NCBI GenBank assembly: GCA_030054295.1
Contig: JASGCE010000004.1
Coordinates: 1-40,399, forward strand
Direction of reading: 5' to 3'
Length of the DNA stretch: 40,399 nucleotides
DNA from: Minisyncoccota bacterium
GTDB lineage: Bacteria > Pseudomonadota > Alphaproteobacteria > Elsterales > Elsteraceae
In this document: positions 1 through 5,863 of the stretch, in pieces
Layout of the letters: every line of letters begins with the position of its first letter
Position numbering within the stretch: the first letter of the stretch is position 1
The notes under the pieces: generated by a model
Seen by the model: only the letters and a program-made list of their open reading frames with translations
What the model was told of the DNA's origin: nothing
The model's database searches: none
Made by a program: the position numbers and the translations under genes

Positions 1-111
1 CCCATGCGGCGTCCCATGCGGCGTCCCATGCGGCGGCCCATGCGGCGTCCCGTGCGCCGTCCCATGCGGCGTCCTGTGCGGCGGCCTGTGCGGCGTCCCG
101 TGCGGCGGCCC
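1..111. repeat. 12-bp tandem repeat array inside the alanine-rich gene
   Basis: About nine imperfect copies of a 12-bp unit (plus strand CATGCGGCGTCC and variants) encode the DAAW/AAAR/DAAQ repeats of the leftward gene. Bases 49-71 are identical to the last 23 bases of the window (40377-40399), so the contig was opened inside this array. Copy number at the junction is uncertain. Confidence 0.9.
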
Positions 112-433
112 TCTCACTTTCGGAAGCATCGTCGCGCCGGAGCATGGCGATCTGATCTCGGACCCGTGTATCGCCGGGCCGCTCAGCCTCAAAGAACGGC
201 AGCATCTGTTCGGCACACCACGCTTGAAAATGCCGAGAAAGCCGGTCTAGTGACGGAACCCTCAGGCACCACAGCGCGTCATCAAGTCCATTGCTGTCCA
301 ACACGGTCAACAGCGCAAGTGGCTCATTGTCTGCGCCGGTCTTACCAAGATGGCCGAGAAGTTTGCGCCAGCCATCCTCACACGGCCCCGCCGCGCGGAT
401 TTCAGCAAGAGTTGTGGTTGATGCGTATTCCAT
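1..433 (-). CDS. Alanine-rich tetrapeptide-repeat early protein, 5' part (continues across the window ends)
   Basis: Read leftward from an ATG at 433, preceded by GGGAG nine bases upstream, this frame stays open to base 1 (144 codons). It begins MEYASTTTLAEIRAAG, has a non-repetitive domain of about 110 residues rich in Trp, Leu and Asp, and then passes into four-residue repeats of the type [DA]-A-A-[RQW]. The stop lies at the other end of the window (40318-40320). Proteins with such AAW/AAR repeats are common in phages and their function is unknown. It is the first gene of the leftward early operon behind the promoter at 464-491. Seeing a real start, RBS and promoter makes the gene call firm; the function is unknown. 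Confidence 0.8.
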   Translation of the reverse strand, partial: MEYASTTTLAEIRAAGPCEDGWRKLLGHLGKTGADNEPLALLTVLDSNGLDDALWCLRVPSLDRLSRHFQAWCAEQMLPFFEAERPGDTRVRDQIAMLRRDDASESERAAARDAAQAAAQDAAWDGARDAAWAAAWDAAWDAAW

Positions 434-463
434 TGTTGCTGGCTCCCGTGTTCGTATGGCCAG

Positions 464-491
464 AGAATACATGACCGGGCGGCGCTGTCAA
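464..491 (-). promoter_or_regulatory. Early leftward promoter
   Basis: On the minus strand TTGACA (491-486) is followed by a 16-bp spacer and TATTCT (469-464), a near-consensus sigma70 promoter. The predicted transcript starts near 457, some 24 bases before the ATG at 433. It would drive the leftward early operon through the window ends to about 36385. Confidence 0.65.
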
Positions 492-506
492 TAACTATTT
501 TTATGC

Positions 507-543
507 TTGACGCACGTTTCTTTCCGATATACGGTTGTTGTAT
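507..543 (+). promoter_or_regulatory. Possible rightward promoter and dyad before the Cro-like gene
   Basis: TTGACG (507-512) and TATACG (528-533) are separated by only 15 bp, so the promoter is suboptimal and may need activation. A small dyad, ATAC-N7-GTAT (529-543), overlaps the start codon at 542 and could be an operator. With a -10 box here, the transcript would be nearly leaderless. This is weak evidence, supported mainly by the divergent gene arrangement. Confidence 0.3.
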
Positions 544-745
544 GGAAAACAAAGCACCGCACCTTATCAAGCAATGGCTGGCGAACGATGGCCGGAAGGC
601 GTCTTGGCTGGCTGAGAAAGTCGGCGCCTCCCGGCCAACCATGTCGGGGTGGCTCAACCAAGGCGTCTTACCTATTGCGATCTATCGCGCCAAGTTGGCA
701 GAAGTTACGGGTCTGGCCGTGGCGGAACGGGGGGCATGGAAGTGA
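542..745 (+). CDS. Cro/CI-type helix-turn-helix regulator
   Basis: This 67-residue protein has a lambda-repressor-type HTH over about residues 14-40 (KASWLAEKVGASRPTMSGWLN), where WLAEKVGAS and RPTMSGWLN read as the two helices. It has no peptidase or dimerisation domain, so it is Cro-like in size. The ATG at 542 is preferred because the HTH begins soon after it; an in-frame ATG at 503 would add 13 residues upstream. It sits at the divergent early control region, opposite the leftward promoter, which is where Cro-like switch proteins usually lie. It probably represses or tunes the two early promoters. It overlaps the next gene by ten bases. Confidence 0.7.
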   Translation: MENKAPHLIKQWLANDGRKASWLAEKVGASRPTMSGWLNQGVLPIAIYRAKLAEVTGLAVAERGAWK

Positions 746-1050
746 CCAAGATAAAATGGGAAGTCTCGCCTGCGCCGACCGGGCAATATCGCAGCTTTCA
801 CTGGCGCGGATGGCCCGTTGGCATGACGCCGTGCAACATGAAGTTTCTCATTCGGTGCGCGGATGACTACGTCCCGCGCAATGTGAAAAATGGAAGCCAC
901 AAGCCGCTGAAACTGTCTTTTCGGGATGATGCCGTGAGCGGATCGACGGCGAAGACATTCAAGCGTGAGTTTGCCACGCTGGCCGAACTTAAAGCCTTTG
1001 CCGCGCAAATCGACGTTGAGAATTTGCGCAAACTGGAGACACCCCAATGA
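736..1050 (+). CDS. Conserved-looking phage protein, unknown function
   Basis: The gene encodes 104 residues, starting MEVTKIKWEVSPAPTG. The ATG at 736 overlaps the end of the HTH gene and is followed by a typical globular composition with a WRGWPVG segment and a C-terminal helix (TLAELKAFAAQIDVENLRKL). I do not recognise a named domain. The coupled starts along 736-2929 (ATGA overlaps at each boundary) mark it as part of the rightward early operon. GC-rich third positions match its neighbours, so it is probably translated. Confidence 0.6.
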   Translation: MEVTKIKWEVSPAPTGQYRSFHWRGWPVGMTPCNMKFLIRCADDYVPRNVKNGSHKPLKLSFRDDAVSGSTAKTFKREFATLAELKAFAAQIDVENLRKLETPQ

Positions 1051-1196
1051 CCTTCCTCACCATCATCCTCGCCACCTTCGGCATTCACGTGCTGTTCGTC
1101 GTCCTGGTCATCTGTGGCAACCGCAAGTGCTTCGACCGCTACCCCGTGCAACGCCGCGCGCAATCCGACTGGCTGCACGAGGGGTTCCGAGAATGA
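1047..1196 (+). CDS. Small single-TM membrane protein
   Basis: This 49-residue product starts at an ATGA overlap with the upstream stop. The first 23 residues (MTFLTIILATFGIHVLFVVLVI) form one continuous hydrophobic helix, followed by a short basic tail with Cys and Arg (CGNRKCFDRYPVQRR). It is too short for most gene callers, but it is bracketed by stop/start overlaps on both sides, which supports translation. A small early membrane protein of this kind could act in superinfection exclusion or host takeover; that is a guess. Confidence 0.6.
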   Translation: MTFLTIILATFGIHVLFVVLVICGNRKCFDRYPVQRRAQSDWLHEGFRE

Positions 1197-1447
1197 GCGC
1201 GTGGGGACCGTGGACGCTGCACGATGACAGCGGGCTTCCCTTGGCGCTCAAGCCGGGGATGATCGTCGAGGCCGAAATGAAACTGGACGGCGAAATCCTG
1301 ACGCCGATGCGAGTCGAGGAATTGGACTGGCATTGCCCCGGCGATCCTGTCGCAGCGTATCGGGTTCAGAAGCCCAAGGGCATGGTCATCCTGGAGCAGC
1401 TGCTTGCCGACATCCCCGCGCCCGTCGCGCCGGAGGTGGTGGAATGA
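1193..1447 (+). CDS. Hypothetical early phage protein (84 aa)
   Basis: Starts MSAWGPWTLHDDSG at an ATGA overlap with the upstream membrane-protein gene and ends at an ATGA overlap with the next gene. The sequence looks like a small beta-rich domain (WTLHDDSGLPLALKPGMIVEAEMKLDG). It belongs to a family-like group of small phage proteins with 'W..H....P.....G..V......DG', but I cannot give it a function. Its position in a tightly coupled operon supports the call. Confidence 0.6.
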   Translation: MSAWGPWTLHDDSGLPLALKPGMIVEAEMKLDGEILTPMRVEELDWHCPGDPVAAYRVQKPKGMVILEQLLADIPAPVAPEVVE

Positions 1448-1728
1448 GTGAGGTGCCGTTCCCAGATAATGCTTGGCTTACCTATCGGGAAGCGACCCAA
1501 AGATGGGGCCTACAGACCCGCAAGGACCAAGCCGAATACATCCGCAAGGACGCATCAGACGCCGCCATCGCCGCCGCGCGGGCGGAGGGGGTGCGCGAGG
1601 GGATGCTGAAGGCGGCGGAGATTGCGGAGCCGCCGCTGATGCACCGCAAAGGCAATATTGGCATCTGGCGTCGCCGTCGGGCTGACATCGCAGCCGACAT
1701 CCGCACTACCGCCGAGGCCCAGCCATGA
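1444..1728 (+). CDS. Hypothetical early phage protein (94 aa)
   Basis: The start ATG at 1444 overlaps the previous stop. The protein is helical and charged, with an Ala/Glu/Arg-rich centre (DAAIAAARAEGVREGMLKAAEIAE) resembling the 'AIAAAREEGRREGIEAAA' segments frequent in small phage proteins. It has no catalytic motif. It is flanked by coupled genes on both sides. Confidence 0.55.
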   Translation: MSEVPFPDNAWLTYREATQRWGLQTRKDQAEYIRKDASDAAIAAARAEGVREGMLKAAEIAEPPLMHRKGNIGIWRRRRADIAADIRTTAEAQP

Positions 1729-1943
1729 CCCCCCCTATTCCAGCGCTTTTCGGCATGGATTCTGTCCTTTTCGAAGGGCTTGAGCATCGCGCCCGAGTCC
1801 CAGCCATGCTGCGAGACTTGGTTGAAAGAGGCGCTGTAGAAGTCACTCTAACCATGAGTGCAAAGACTGCACTTCGGCTGGCGAACGATGTTGAGTTTGC
1901 CGTCAACGAGCGGCCACTCGGCGTCAAGGGGGCCCAGCCATGA
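1725..1943 (+). CDS. Hypothetical early phage protein (72 aa)
   Basis: Begins at an ATGA overlap and ends at the ATGA overlap with the methyltransferase gene. The 72 residues look globular (RVPAMLRDLVERGAVEVTLTMSAKTALRLAN) with no recognisable motif. Translation is likely coupled to both neighbours. Function unknown. Confidence 0.5.
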   Translation: MTPPIPALFGMDSVLFEGLEHRARVPAMLRDLVERGAVEVTLTMSAKTALRLANDVEFAVNERPLGVKGAQP

Positions 1944-2929
1944 CCCCCGCGCATCCGTGCCCGTCTGCCCCGCTGCGCTTCCTCCCTGGCGCGGCCAACT
2001 CCCCTGGCGTTTCGGCGCCAGGGGCTTTCCCCAAGCTGCGGGTGCTGGACCTGTTCAGCGGCATCGGCGGCTTCAGCCTTGGCCTTGAACGCACGGGCGG
2101 TTTTGAAACCGTCGCCTTCTGCGAAATCGAACCATTCCCCCGCCGCGTGTTGGCGAAGCATTGGCCCGGAGTTCCATGTTATGACGATGTTAGAACCCTC
2201 ACAGCCGACGTTCTTCGACGGGATGGAATTGCCGTTGATGTCATCACGGGCGGCTTCCCATGCCAGGACCTTAGCGTTGCTGGAAAGCAGCGCGGCATGG
2301 GTGAAGGAACCCGCAGCGGCCTCTGGTCCGAAATCGTCCGACTTGTTGGCGAGTTACGACCGCAATACGTCATCGTGGAGAACGTCGCAGCGCTGCTTGC
2401 TGGCCCAAGCGAACGGCGAGGCGGATGGTTTGGCCGAGTTCTCGGAGACTTGGCCGAGTGCGGGTATGATGCGGAATGGGAAAACATACCGGCGTCAGCC
2501 TTGGGCGCTCCCCATCGCAGAGAACGCGTCTGGCTCTGTGCCTACCCCTCGGAAGACCGAGATCAAGAACAGCATATCGCACTTGGCAGAGCGCGCCCAA
2601 CCGCACAGGAAGGGGCCTGGCAGCCTGACCAGTTACATTCAATGGCTGGAAGCCGGCAAGCCGATGTTCCCCACACCCACAGCAACGATGCACAAAGGCA
2701 GCAGCCCAGCAGCTTTGACGCGGAAGGATGGTCAGGACAGATCACGGGATCGCCTGGATCACTTCCTGCAATCCTTGGAAGGTTCTGGCGCCTTGAACCC
2801 GACGTGGGTCGAGTGGCTCATGGGGTTCCCGACCGGTCACACCGACTCGCAGCCTTAGGCAACAGCGTAGTCCCTCAAATCCCCGAACTCATAGGCCGCG
2901 CCATCCTGCAAGCGAGGCAAGCCCAATGA
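1940..2929 (+). CDS. dcm: DNA (cytosine-5) methyltransferase
   Basis: A 329-residue C5-cytosine methyltransferase, which transfers a methyl group from S-adenosylmethionine to C5 of cytosine. Visible motifs in order are motif I VLDLFSGIGG (35-44), motif IV GGFPCQ with catalytic Cys108, motif VI ENV (147-149), motif VIII RRERVW (193-198) and motifs IX/X near LAALGNSVVP (about 307-316). The region between is the target-recognition part, so specificity cannot be read. The first 30 residues are Pro/Ala-rich and unusual; the start at 1940 is chosen for its ATGA overlap. It probably protects the phage DNA from host restriction. A second protein is overprinted in the +1 frame at 2181-2858. Confidence 0.93.
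   Translation: MTPAHPCPSAPLRFLPGAANSPGVSAPGAFPKLRVLDLFSGIGGFSLGLERTGGFETVAFCEIEPFPRRVLAKHWPGVPCYDDVRTLTADVLRRDGIAVDVITGGFPCQDLSVAGKQRGMGEGTRSGLWSEIVRLVGELRPQYVIVENVAALLAGPSERRGGWFGRVLGDLAECGYDAEWENIPASALGAPHRRERVWLCAYPSEDRDQEQHIALGRARPTAQEGAWQPDQLHSMAGSRQADVPHTHSNDAQRQQPSSFDAEGWSGQITGSPGSLPAILGRFWRLEPDVGRVAHGVPDRSHRLAALGNSVVPQIPELIGRAILQARQAQ
2001..2024 (+). promoter_or_regulatory. Perfect 9-bp inverted repeat at the 5' end of the methyltransferase gene
   Basis: CCCCTGGCG (2001-2009), loop TTTCGG, CGCCAGGGG (2016-2024). It lies 60 bases inside the coding frame, in the unusual Pro/Ala-rich N-terminal extension. It could be an mRNA hairpin, an attenuator or an operator through which the methyltransferase controls itself, as some C5 methyltransferases do. 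It carries no U-run. Confidence 0.4.
2181..2858 (+). CDS. Overprinted methyltransferase-linked phage protein (FSETWP / VEWLMGFP family), +1 frame inside dcm
   Basis: This 225-residue frame lies wholly inside the methyltransferase gene. It has an ATG at 2181, GGAG about ten bases upstream, and a stop at 2858. Its sequence is not random: SSWRTSQ (64-70), EFSETWPSAGMMRNG (86-100), MFPTPTATMHKGSS (162-175) and LNPTWVEWLMGFPTGHT (205-221) are, from memory, hallmark motifs of a widespread phage protein group often annotated as methyltransferase-associated. Each motif sits over a conserved methyltransferase motif: SSWRTSQ over motif VI, FSETWP just before motif VIII, and VEWLMGFP over the block before LAALGN. 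The function is unknown, perhaps a partner of the methyltransferase. An open frame of this length with recognisable motifs makes translation plausible but unproven. Confidence 0.6.
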   Translation: MTMLEPSQPTFFDGMELPLMSSRAASHARTLALLESSAAWVKEPAAASGPKSSDLLASYDRNTSSWRTSQRCLLAQANGEADGLAEFSETWPSAGMMRNGKTYRRQPWALPIAENASGSVPTPRKTEIKNSISHLAERAQPHRKGPGSLTSYIQWLEAGKPMFPTPTATMHKGSSPAALTRKDGQDRSRDRLDHFLQSLEGSGALNPTWVEWLMGFPTGHTDSQP

Positions 2930-3015
2930 CCCCCGCCGAAGCCATCCGCCGCTGCGCCAAGGTGGCTACAGGTAGTCGGTATCCAGCCCATACTTGGCTT
3001 CCCAAACCCGCTTAG
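2926..3015 (+). pseudogene. Truncated 29-codon frame at the junction with the leftward recombination operon
   Basis: An ATG overlapping the methyltransferase stop opens MTPAEAIRRCAKVATGSRYP and runs into a stop at 3013-3015, inside the end of the convergent minus-strand nuclease gene. The beginning reads like the N-terminus of a normal small operon gene and the rest like antisense of its neighbour. It may be a gene cut when the recombination module was placed here, or simply a chance short frame. Confidence 0.35.
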
Positions 3016-3250
3016 ACGTGTGGATGCCATCCGCGCCTTGGTGGTGAAAATGGCATAGCGGGATCGTGTCGAAGTCCGACGCTTTCCGCTGTCCGAATCT
3101 GCCGCTTATGCAGTGGTGAACAGTCACAGGCCATGCGCCACATATCACACACGGGCGCTGGGCTATCTTTGCCATATGTGCCCGGCCTGCGGGGGTTGCC
3201 GTAGGGTTTCCAGTCTTCTGGCCCAGTGGGCCACGTCCGGCTAAATCCAC
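2966..3250 (-). CDS. Ref-like / RecA-dependent HNH nuclease
   Basis: A 94-residue protein with CVICG (34-38), VHHC (44-47), GRFGQRKASDFDTIPLCHFHH (50-70) and a C-terminal RVWEAKYG motif. This pattern matches the Ref family (P1 recombination enhancement function, RecA-dependent nuclease), here as a short phage version with Cys/His metal ligands. The GTG at 3250 is used because relatives keep a GRAHM stretch before the first Cys; an ATG at 3175 is the alternative. It is the last gene of the leftward recombination operon and overlaps the upstream HNH gene by ten bases. Expected role: DNA cleavage during homologous recombination or processing of phage DNA. Confidence 0.75.
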   Translation of the reverse strand: MDLAGRGPLGQKTGNPTATPAGRAHMAKIAQRPCVICGAWPVTVHHCISGRFGQRKASDFDTIPLCHFHHQGADGIHTSKRVWEAKYGLDTDYL

Positions 3251-3825
3251 GGTTGATTCCGAGCATGGCGCGCGCGAATTTTTCTGACGGTCCTCTCTGA
3301 GATTCCAAATTGTCCCGCAAGTTCAACAGATCGGACTGATGATGCACGAATGGCTCTGATGTCATCATCGGAAAGCTTACATTGAGCGTTTCTCATGCCC
3401 ACGCAGGCGGTTCCGTCCAGAAACATATCAGCGTTGTTTTCGGATGGGGTTCCCCACCGAAGGTGACGGGGGTTGATGCAATTTTGGTTGTGGCACTCAA
3501 TAGGGGAGTGCAGCGCAAAATGCTTGTCTGTTGGTGGCGGGCCAAGGGTCATATTCAAGACGACCCTGGCAGCCTGCTCCATCCGACCGTTGTGCCATAT
3601 GACGGGCCTGCCGGTTCCCGAAACAGAATATGGCCAATCAATGCACCCGCTTTGATCAGCGGCAATGGCTCGCAACAGAAACTGCATCGGAACGCCCTCT
3701 GCCGTCCGGCCTGAAAGTGGGTCGCCGTGCTTCCTATTGCGTGAGTAATGCCCCCAGCACATGCCAGAATTCTTTGCCGCCTTGTGGCATCCATCTATTT
3801 TGCACGGCTGTATGACTTTTCCCAT
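3241..3825 (-). CDS. HNH homing-type endonuclease with N-terminal zinc finger and C-terminal HTH
   Basis: From the ATG at 3825 the protein has 194 residues. An N-terminal Cys cluster (C8, C13, C23, H26) is followed by the HNH core HSPIECHNQNCINPRHLRWGTPSENNAD (about 106-133), the signature of HNH_3-type free-standing homing endonucleases. A helix-turn-helix (LSDDDIRAIR...LAGQFGISERTVRKI, 151-183) closes the protein and probably gives DNA specificity. In-frame ATG at 3837 and GTG at 3882 are alternative starts; the GTG would overlap NinB. It is likely a selfish nuclease lodged in the recombination operon, not a core replication factor. Confidence 0.8.
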   Translation of the reverse strand: MGKVIQPCKIDGCHKAAKNSGMCWGHYSRNRKHGDPLSGRTAEGVPMQFLLRAIAADQSGCIDWPYSVSGTGRPVIWHNGRMEQAARVVLNMTLGPPPTDKHFALHSPIECHNQNCINPRHLRWGTPSENNADMFLDGTACVGMRNAQCKLSDDDIRAIRASSVRSVELAGQFGISERTVRKIRARHARNQPWI

Positions 3826-3863
3826 GACCAAGAGCATACCACCGAGCGGCCCCAATGGCAAGG

Positions 3864-4247
3864 TCAGGCATTGTTCTGCCACGCGACCCCATGCCTGTCG
3901 CCGTATTCCTGGATCACCGTTATAAGGTCAGCCATCTGCGCCTTGTTCAGCTTTGACGACCTGAAGCCTAGCGGAAACGGGCCGGACCCGTCTAGCCCTT
4001 CGGCGAATTGCACCTGATGGCCGAGGCTGTGGAGGAAGGCGCATTTCCACACTTCCGGCGTCCACCTCCGGCCCTCCGGCTTGGCGCGGGATATGTCCGA
4101 CAACATCGCCCACATTTTGGCATTCTGGTCCAACGTCCTGTCGCCCGGGTTGATCGTTACCACGGCATAGTCCGGCGCGGCCAAGATGAGGCGGCGGGCG
4201 TATTCCCGCTGCGCCGCCCCTGTGAGCCTGACGGTGTGTCCTGTCAT
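3864..4247 (-). CDS. ninB: NinB-like recombination protein
   Basis: A 127-residue protein with the NinB signature: QNAKMWAMLSDISRAKP (41-57), WKCAFLHSLGHQVQF and the C-terminal GFRSSKLNKAQMADLITVIQEYGD. NinB (Orf) of lambda binds single-stranded DNA and SSB and replaces host RecFOR functions in phage recombination. Here it lies in one leftward operon with ERF and SSB genes, which fits. Length is slightly below lambda NinB (146). One base separates it from the HNH gene upstream. Confidence 0.88.
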   Translation of the reverse strand: MTGHTVRLTGAAQREYARRLILAAPDYAVVTINPGDRTLDQNAKMWAMLSDISRAKPEGRRWTPEVWKCAFLHSLGHQVQFAEGLDGSGPFPLGFRSSKLNKAQMADLITVIQEYGDRHGVAWQNNA

Positions 4248-4248
4248 C

Positions 4249-4521
4249 CTACTCCCCGTGGTATTGCCAGAGGACTGCGTTGCAGTGGTTGTGCACCGCG
4301 CCGATGGTTAGTCCGGTGCCGTGGCTGTGATGAAGGTGAACCGGATGCTGGAAAAACGACGGCGGGAATAGCCGCTTCTTGACTGGTCGCTTGTCGGCAG
4401 ATGGCCCATCAAGGCCTGCGCCGCAATGATGGCAATTGCCGCCCTGCCGCGCGACATACTCAAGACGCACGGCTTTGCGTTCCCACCATTCCAAAGAATT
4501 GTAGTCAACTGGCAAGTCCAT
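4249..4521 (-). CDS. Small HNH-like zinc protein
   Basis: 90 residues with CHHC (30-33), HLHHSHGTGLTIGAVHNHCN (62-81) and a terminal LWQYHGE. The CxxC...HH...HxxCN pattern is that of the small HNH/endonuclease VII-like proteins common in phages with NinB-type operons. It may nick or resolve recombination intermediates. It starts where the next upstream gene stops (4521) and ends one base from the NinB start. Confidence 0.75.
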   Translation of the reverse strand: MDLPVDYNSLEWWERKAVRLEYVARQGGNCHHCGAGLDGPSADKRPVKKRLFPPSFFQHPVHLHHSHGTGLTIGAVHNHCNAVLWQYHGE

Positions 4522-4703
4522 CAGAACGGCTCCGTTGGTTTGAAATGCCGGGCAAACACGCGCCTGATCAGCGGCAGGTTATTCTTGCCCATCAGCCGCT
4601 CGGCTTCGGCGATAATTTCGTCATCGTCAGTGATGCCGCTATCGCGCACCCTGCGGAGAATGTTGTGGGCGGCTTGCTCTTTCTGTGTAAGGTTGCGGGT
4701 CAT
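4521..4703 (-). CDS. Hypothetical helical protein (60 aa)
   Basis: The ATG at 4703 is chosen because it overlaps the upstream stop and has GGAG eight to nine bases before it; an upstream in-frame codon at 4730 lacks this. The product, starting MTRNLTQKEQAAHNILRRV, is helical, charged and has no metal ligands. It contains ITDDDEIIAEAERLMGKNN, resembling small regulatory or adaptor proteins. Function unknown; it is coupled to its neighbours in the recombination operon. Confidence 0.6.
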   Translation of the reverse strand: MTRNLTQKEQAAHNILRRVRDSGITDDDEIIAEAERLMGKNNLPLIRRVFARHFKPTEPF

Positions 4704-5002
4704 GCTGGCGGCTCCGGTAGTGGCATCCACTCATAACGAACGGTCGTGTTGTATTCGTCCGATGCGTAAGAAAAGGGAACATCTGGCCGATGCGGGCTTT
4801 CATGCCCGTCAGGATCGGGCGCATTATCAAGAATGTGAATCCACGCCCCCATGTCTCGGCACTCCCATTCTTCGGCATCAACCGGAAACACCCACCTTAC
4901 ATGTCGCATCATCGGCCAGCTACCCCACGATGGGTGATCCACGTTTCGCGCGATGAATACTTTACCATCCCTCGGAGCCGTCTCAATCGGTTGCCAAGTC
5001 AT
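4700..5002 (-). CDS. DUF551-like phage protein
   Basis: 100 residues beginning MTWQPIETAPRDGKVFIAR. The W.PIETAP.DG opening is the hallmark of DUF551-like phage and bacterial proteins, usually 70-120 residues long. A Trp-rich C-terminus (YEWMPLPEPP) is also typical. The molecular role is unknown. It overlaps the upstream gene by four bases and the downstream gene by four, so it is translated from the recombination operon. Confidence 0.75.
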   Translation of the reverse strand: MTWQPIETAPRDGKVFIARNVDHPSWGSWPMMRHVRWVFPVDAEEWECRDMGAWIHILDNAPDPDGHESPHRPDVPFSYASDEYNTTVRYEWMPLPEPPA

Positions 5003-5439
5003 TTATGTTCCCTCCAATGGCATGTCTGGCAAAGCCACCTCACATCGAGTGGCTTGGTGTAGTCGTGGTGATGCCCGTGTATCCTGCCGCCCGCCCCGCA
5101 AGACTCGCAGTGCTTAGGCTTACTCTTCCGCCCATCGCGGACGGCGTTGTTCAGGATGGTGTGCGCGGCCCTCTTCTCGGGATTCTGTGCATCCCACTTC
5201 CTTTGGGCGGCGCGCACCGAAGCAAGCCCGGCATCGGTGGCCCTATATCTTTCATGGCGGGCCTTCACCCGTGGGTCTTCCTGAAACCGCTTGGCATCAT
5301 ATTCGCGATAATAGTCCACTTTCGCCGCGCGATTTTCGCGAACCTTTGCCTTGTGGCACTCCTTGCACCGGCTCCAGACGCTGGCATAAAACTCGCCCGT
5401 GCCGCCGATCTTGCCGCATATTTCACATGTGTGCTCCAT
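4999..5439 (-). CDS. Two-cluster zinc protein, HNH-like
   Basis: 146 residues with an N-terminal zinc cluster (CEICG...CKECH, residues 5-30), a long Arg/Lys-rich helical linker, and a C-terminal CESCG...HGHHHDYTKPLDVRWLCQTCH cluster. The terminal part matches a phage HNH-like family in which HGHH.DY.KPL..RWLC..CH is invariant. It probably binds DNA, and nuclease activity is possible but not demonstrated by the sequence. It lies between SSB and the DUF551-like gene, separated from SSB by 43 bases. Confidence 0.7.
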   Translation of the reverse strand: MEHTCEICGKIGGTGEFYASVWSRCKECHKAKVRENRAAKVDYYREYDAKRFQEDPRVKARHERYRATDAGLASVRAAQRKWDAQNPEKRAAHTILNNAVRDGRKSKPKHCESCGAGGRIHGHHHDYTKPLDVRWLCQTCHWREHK

Positions 5440-5482
5440 GACTCATGATAGCACAGTAAAGGGATAACGGCAAGATATTCCG

Positions 5483-5863
5483 TTAAAATGGAATTTCGTC
5501 CATGTCATCCCCCGGCCTGCCGCCCGCGCCGTAGCCGCTGCCCTTCGGCTCTTCCCGCCGTTCCCCGCGCTGGCCGCCGCCCATCAGCGTTACCTGATCC
5601 GCCCGCACGGTGAGGTAGGTCTTGCCGTCATGCTCACGGGTGGACAGATCGCCAGACACGGCAACCTTGGTGCCCTTGGTCAGGTATTCGGCCCGCTTCT
5701 CACCCCTCGCGCCCCAAAGCGAACATTCGAAATACAGCGTCCGTTTTTTGTCGCCGAAGCCCTCATCAACGGCCACGGAAAAGCCGGTGATCTTGTCCCC
5801 GCCTTGCGTTGTTCTGGTGACCGCATCGCGGGTCAGCCCGCCTGCAATGGTGATGGACTTCAT
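5483..5863 (-). CDS. ssb: Single-stranded DNA-binding protein
   Basis: 126 residues. The OB-fold appears as a beta-rich domain (residues 1-95: TIAGGLTRDAVTRTT..., FECSLWGARGEKRAEYLTKGTKVAVSGDLSTREHDGKTYLTVRADQV), followed by a Gly/Arg-rich linker and the acidic tip DDMDEIPF. The tip is the partner-binding tail of bacterial SSB. It protects single-stranded DNA and recruits recombination proteins. It overlaps the ERF gene by four bases, the classic ERF-SSB pairing of phage annealing systems. Confidence 0.93.
   Translation of the reverse strand: MKSITIAGGLTRDAVTRTTQGGDKITGFSVAVDEGFGDKKRTLYFECSLWGARGEKRAEYLTKGTKVAVSGDLSTREHDGKTYLTVRADQVTLMGGGQRGERREEPKGSGYGAGGRPGDDMDEIPF

Noticed and set aside
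1-111. Possible CRISPR-like array at the ends
   Set aside because: Units are contiguous 12-mers without spacers and encode an amino-acid repeat.
4-474. Rightward frame made of MRRP repeats
   Set aside because: It is the antisense reading of the 12-bp repeats; the leftward frame has the RBS, promoter and a non-repetitive domain.
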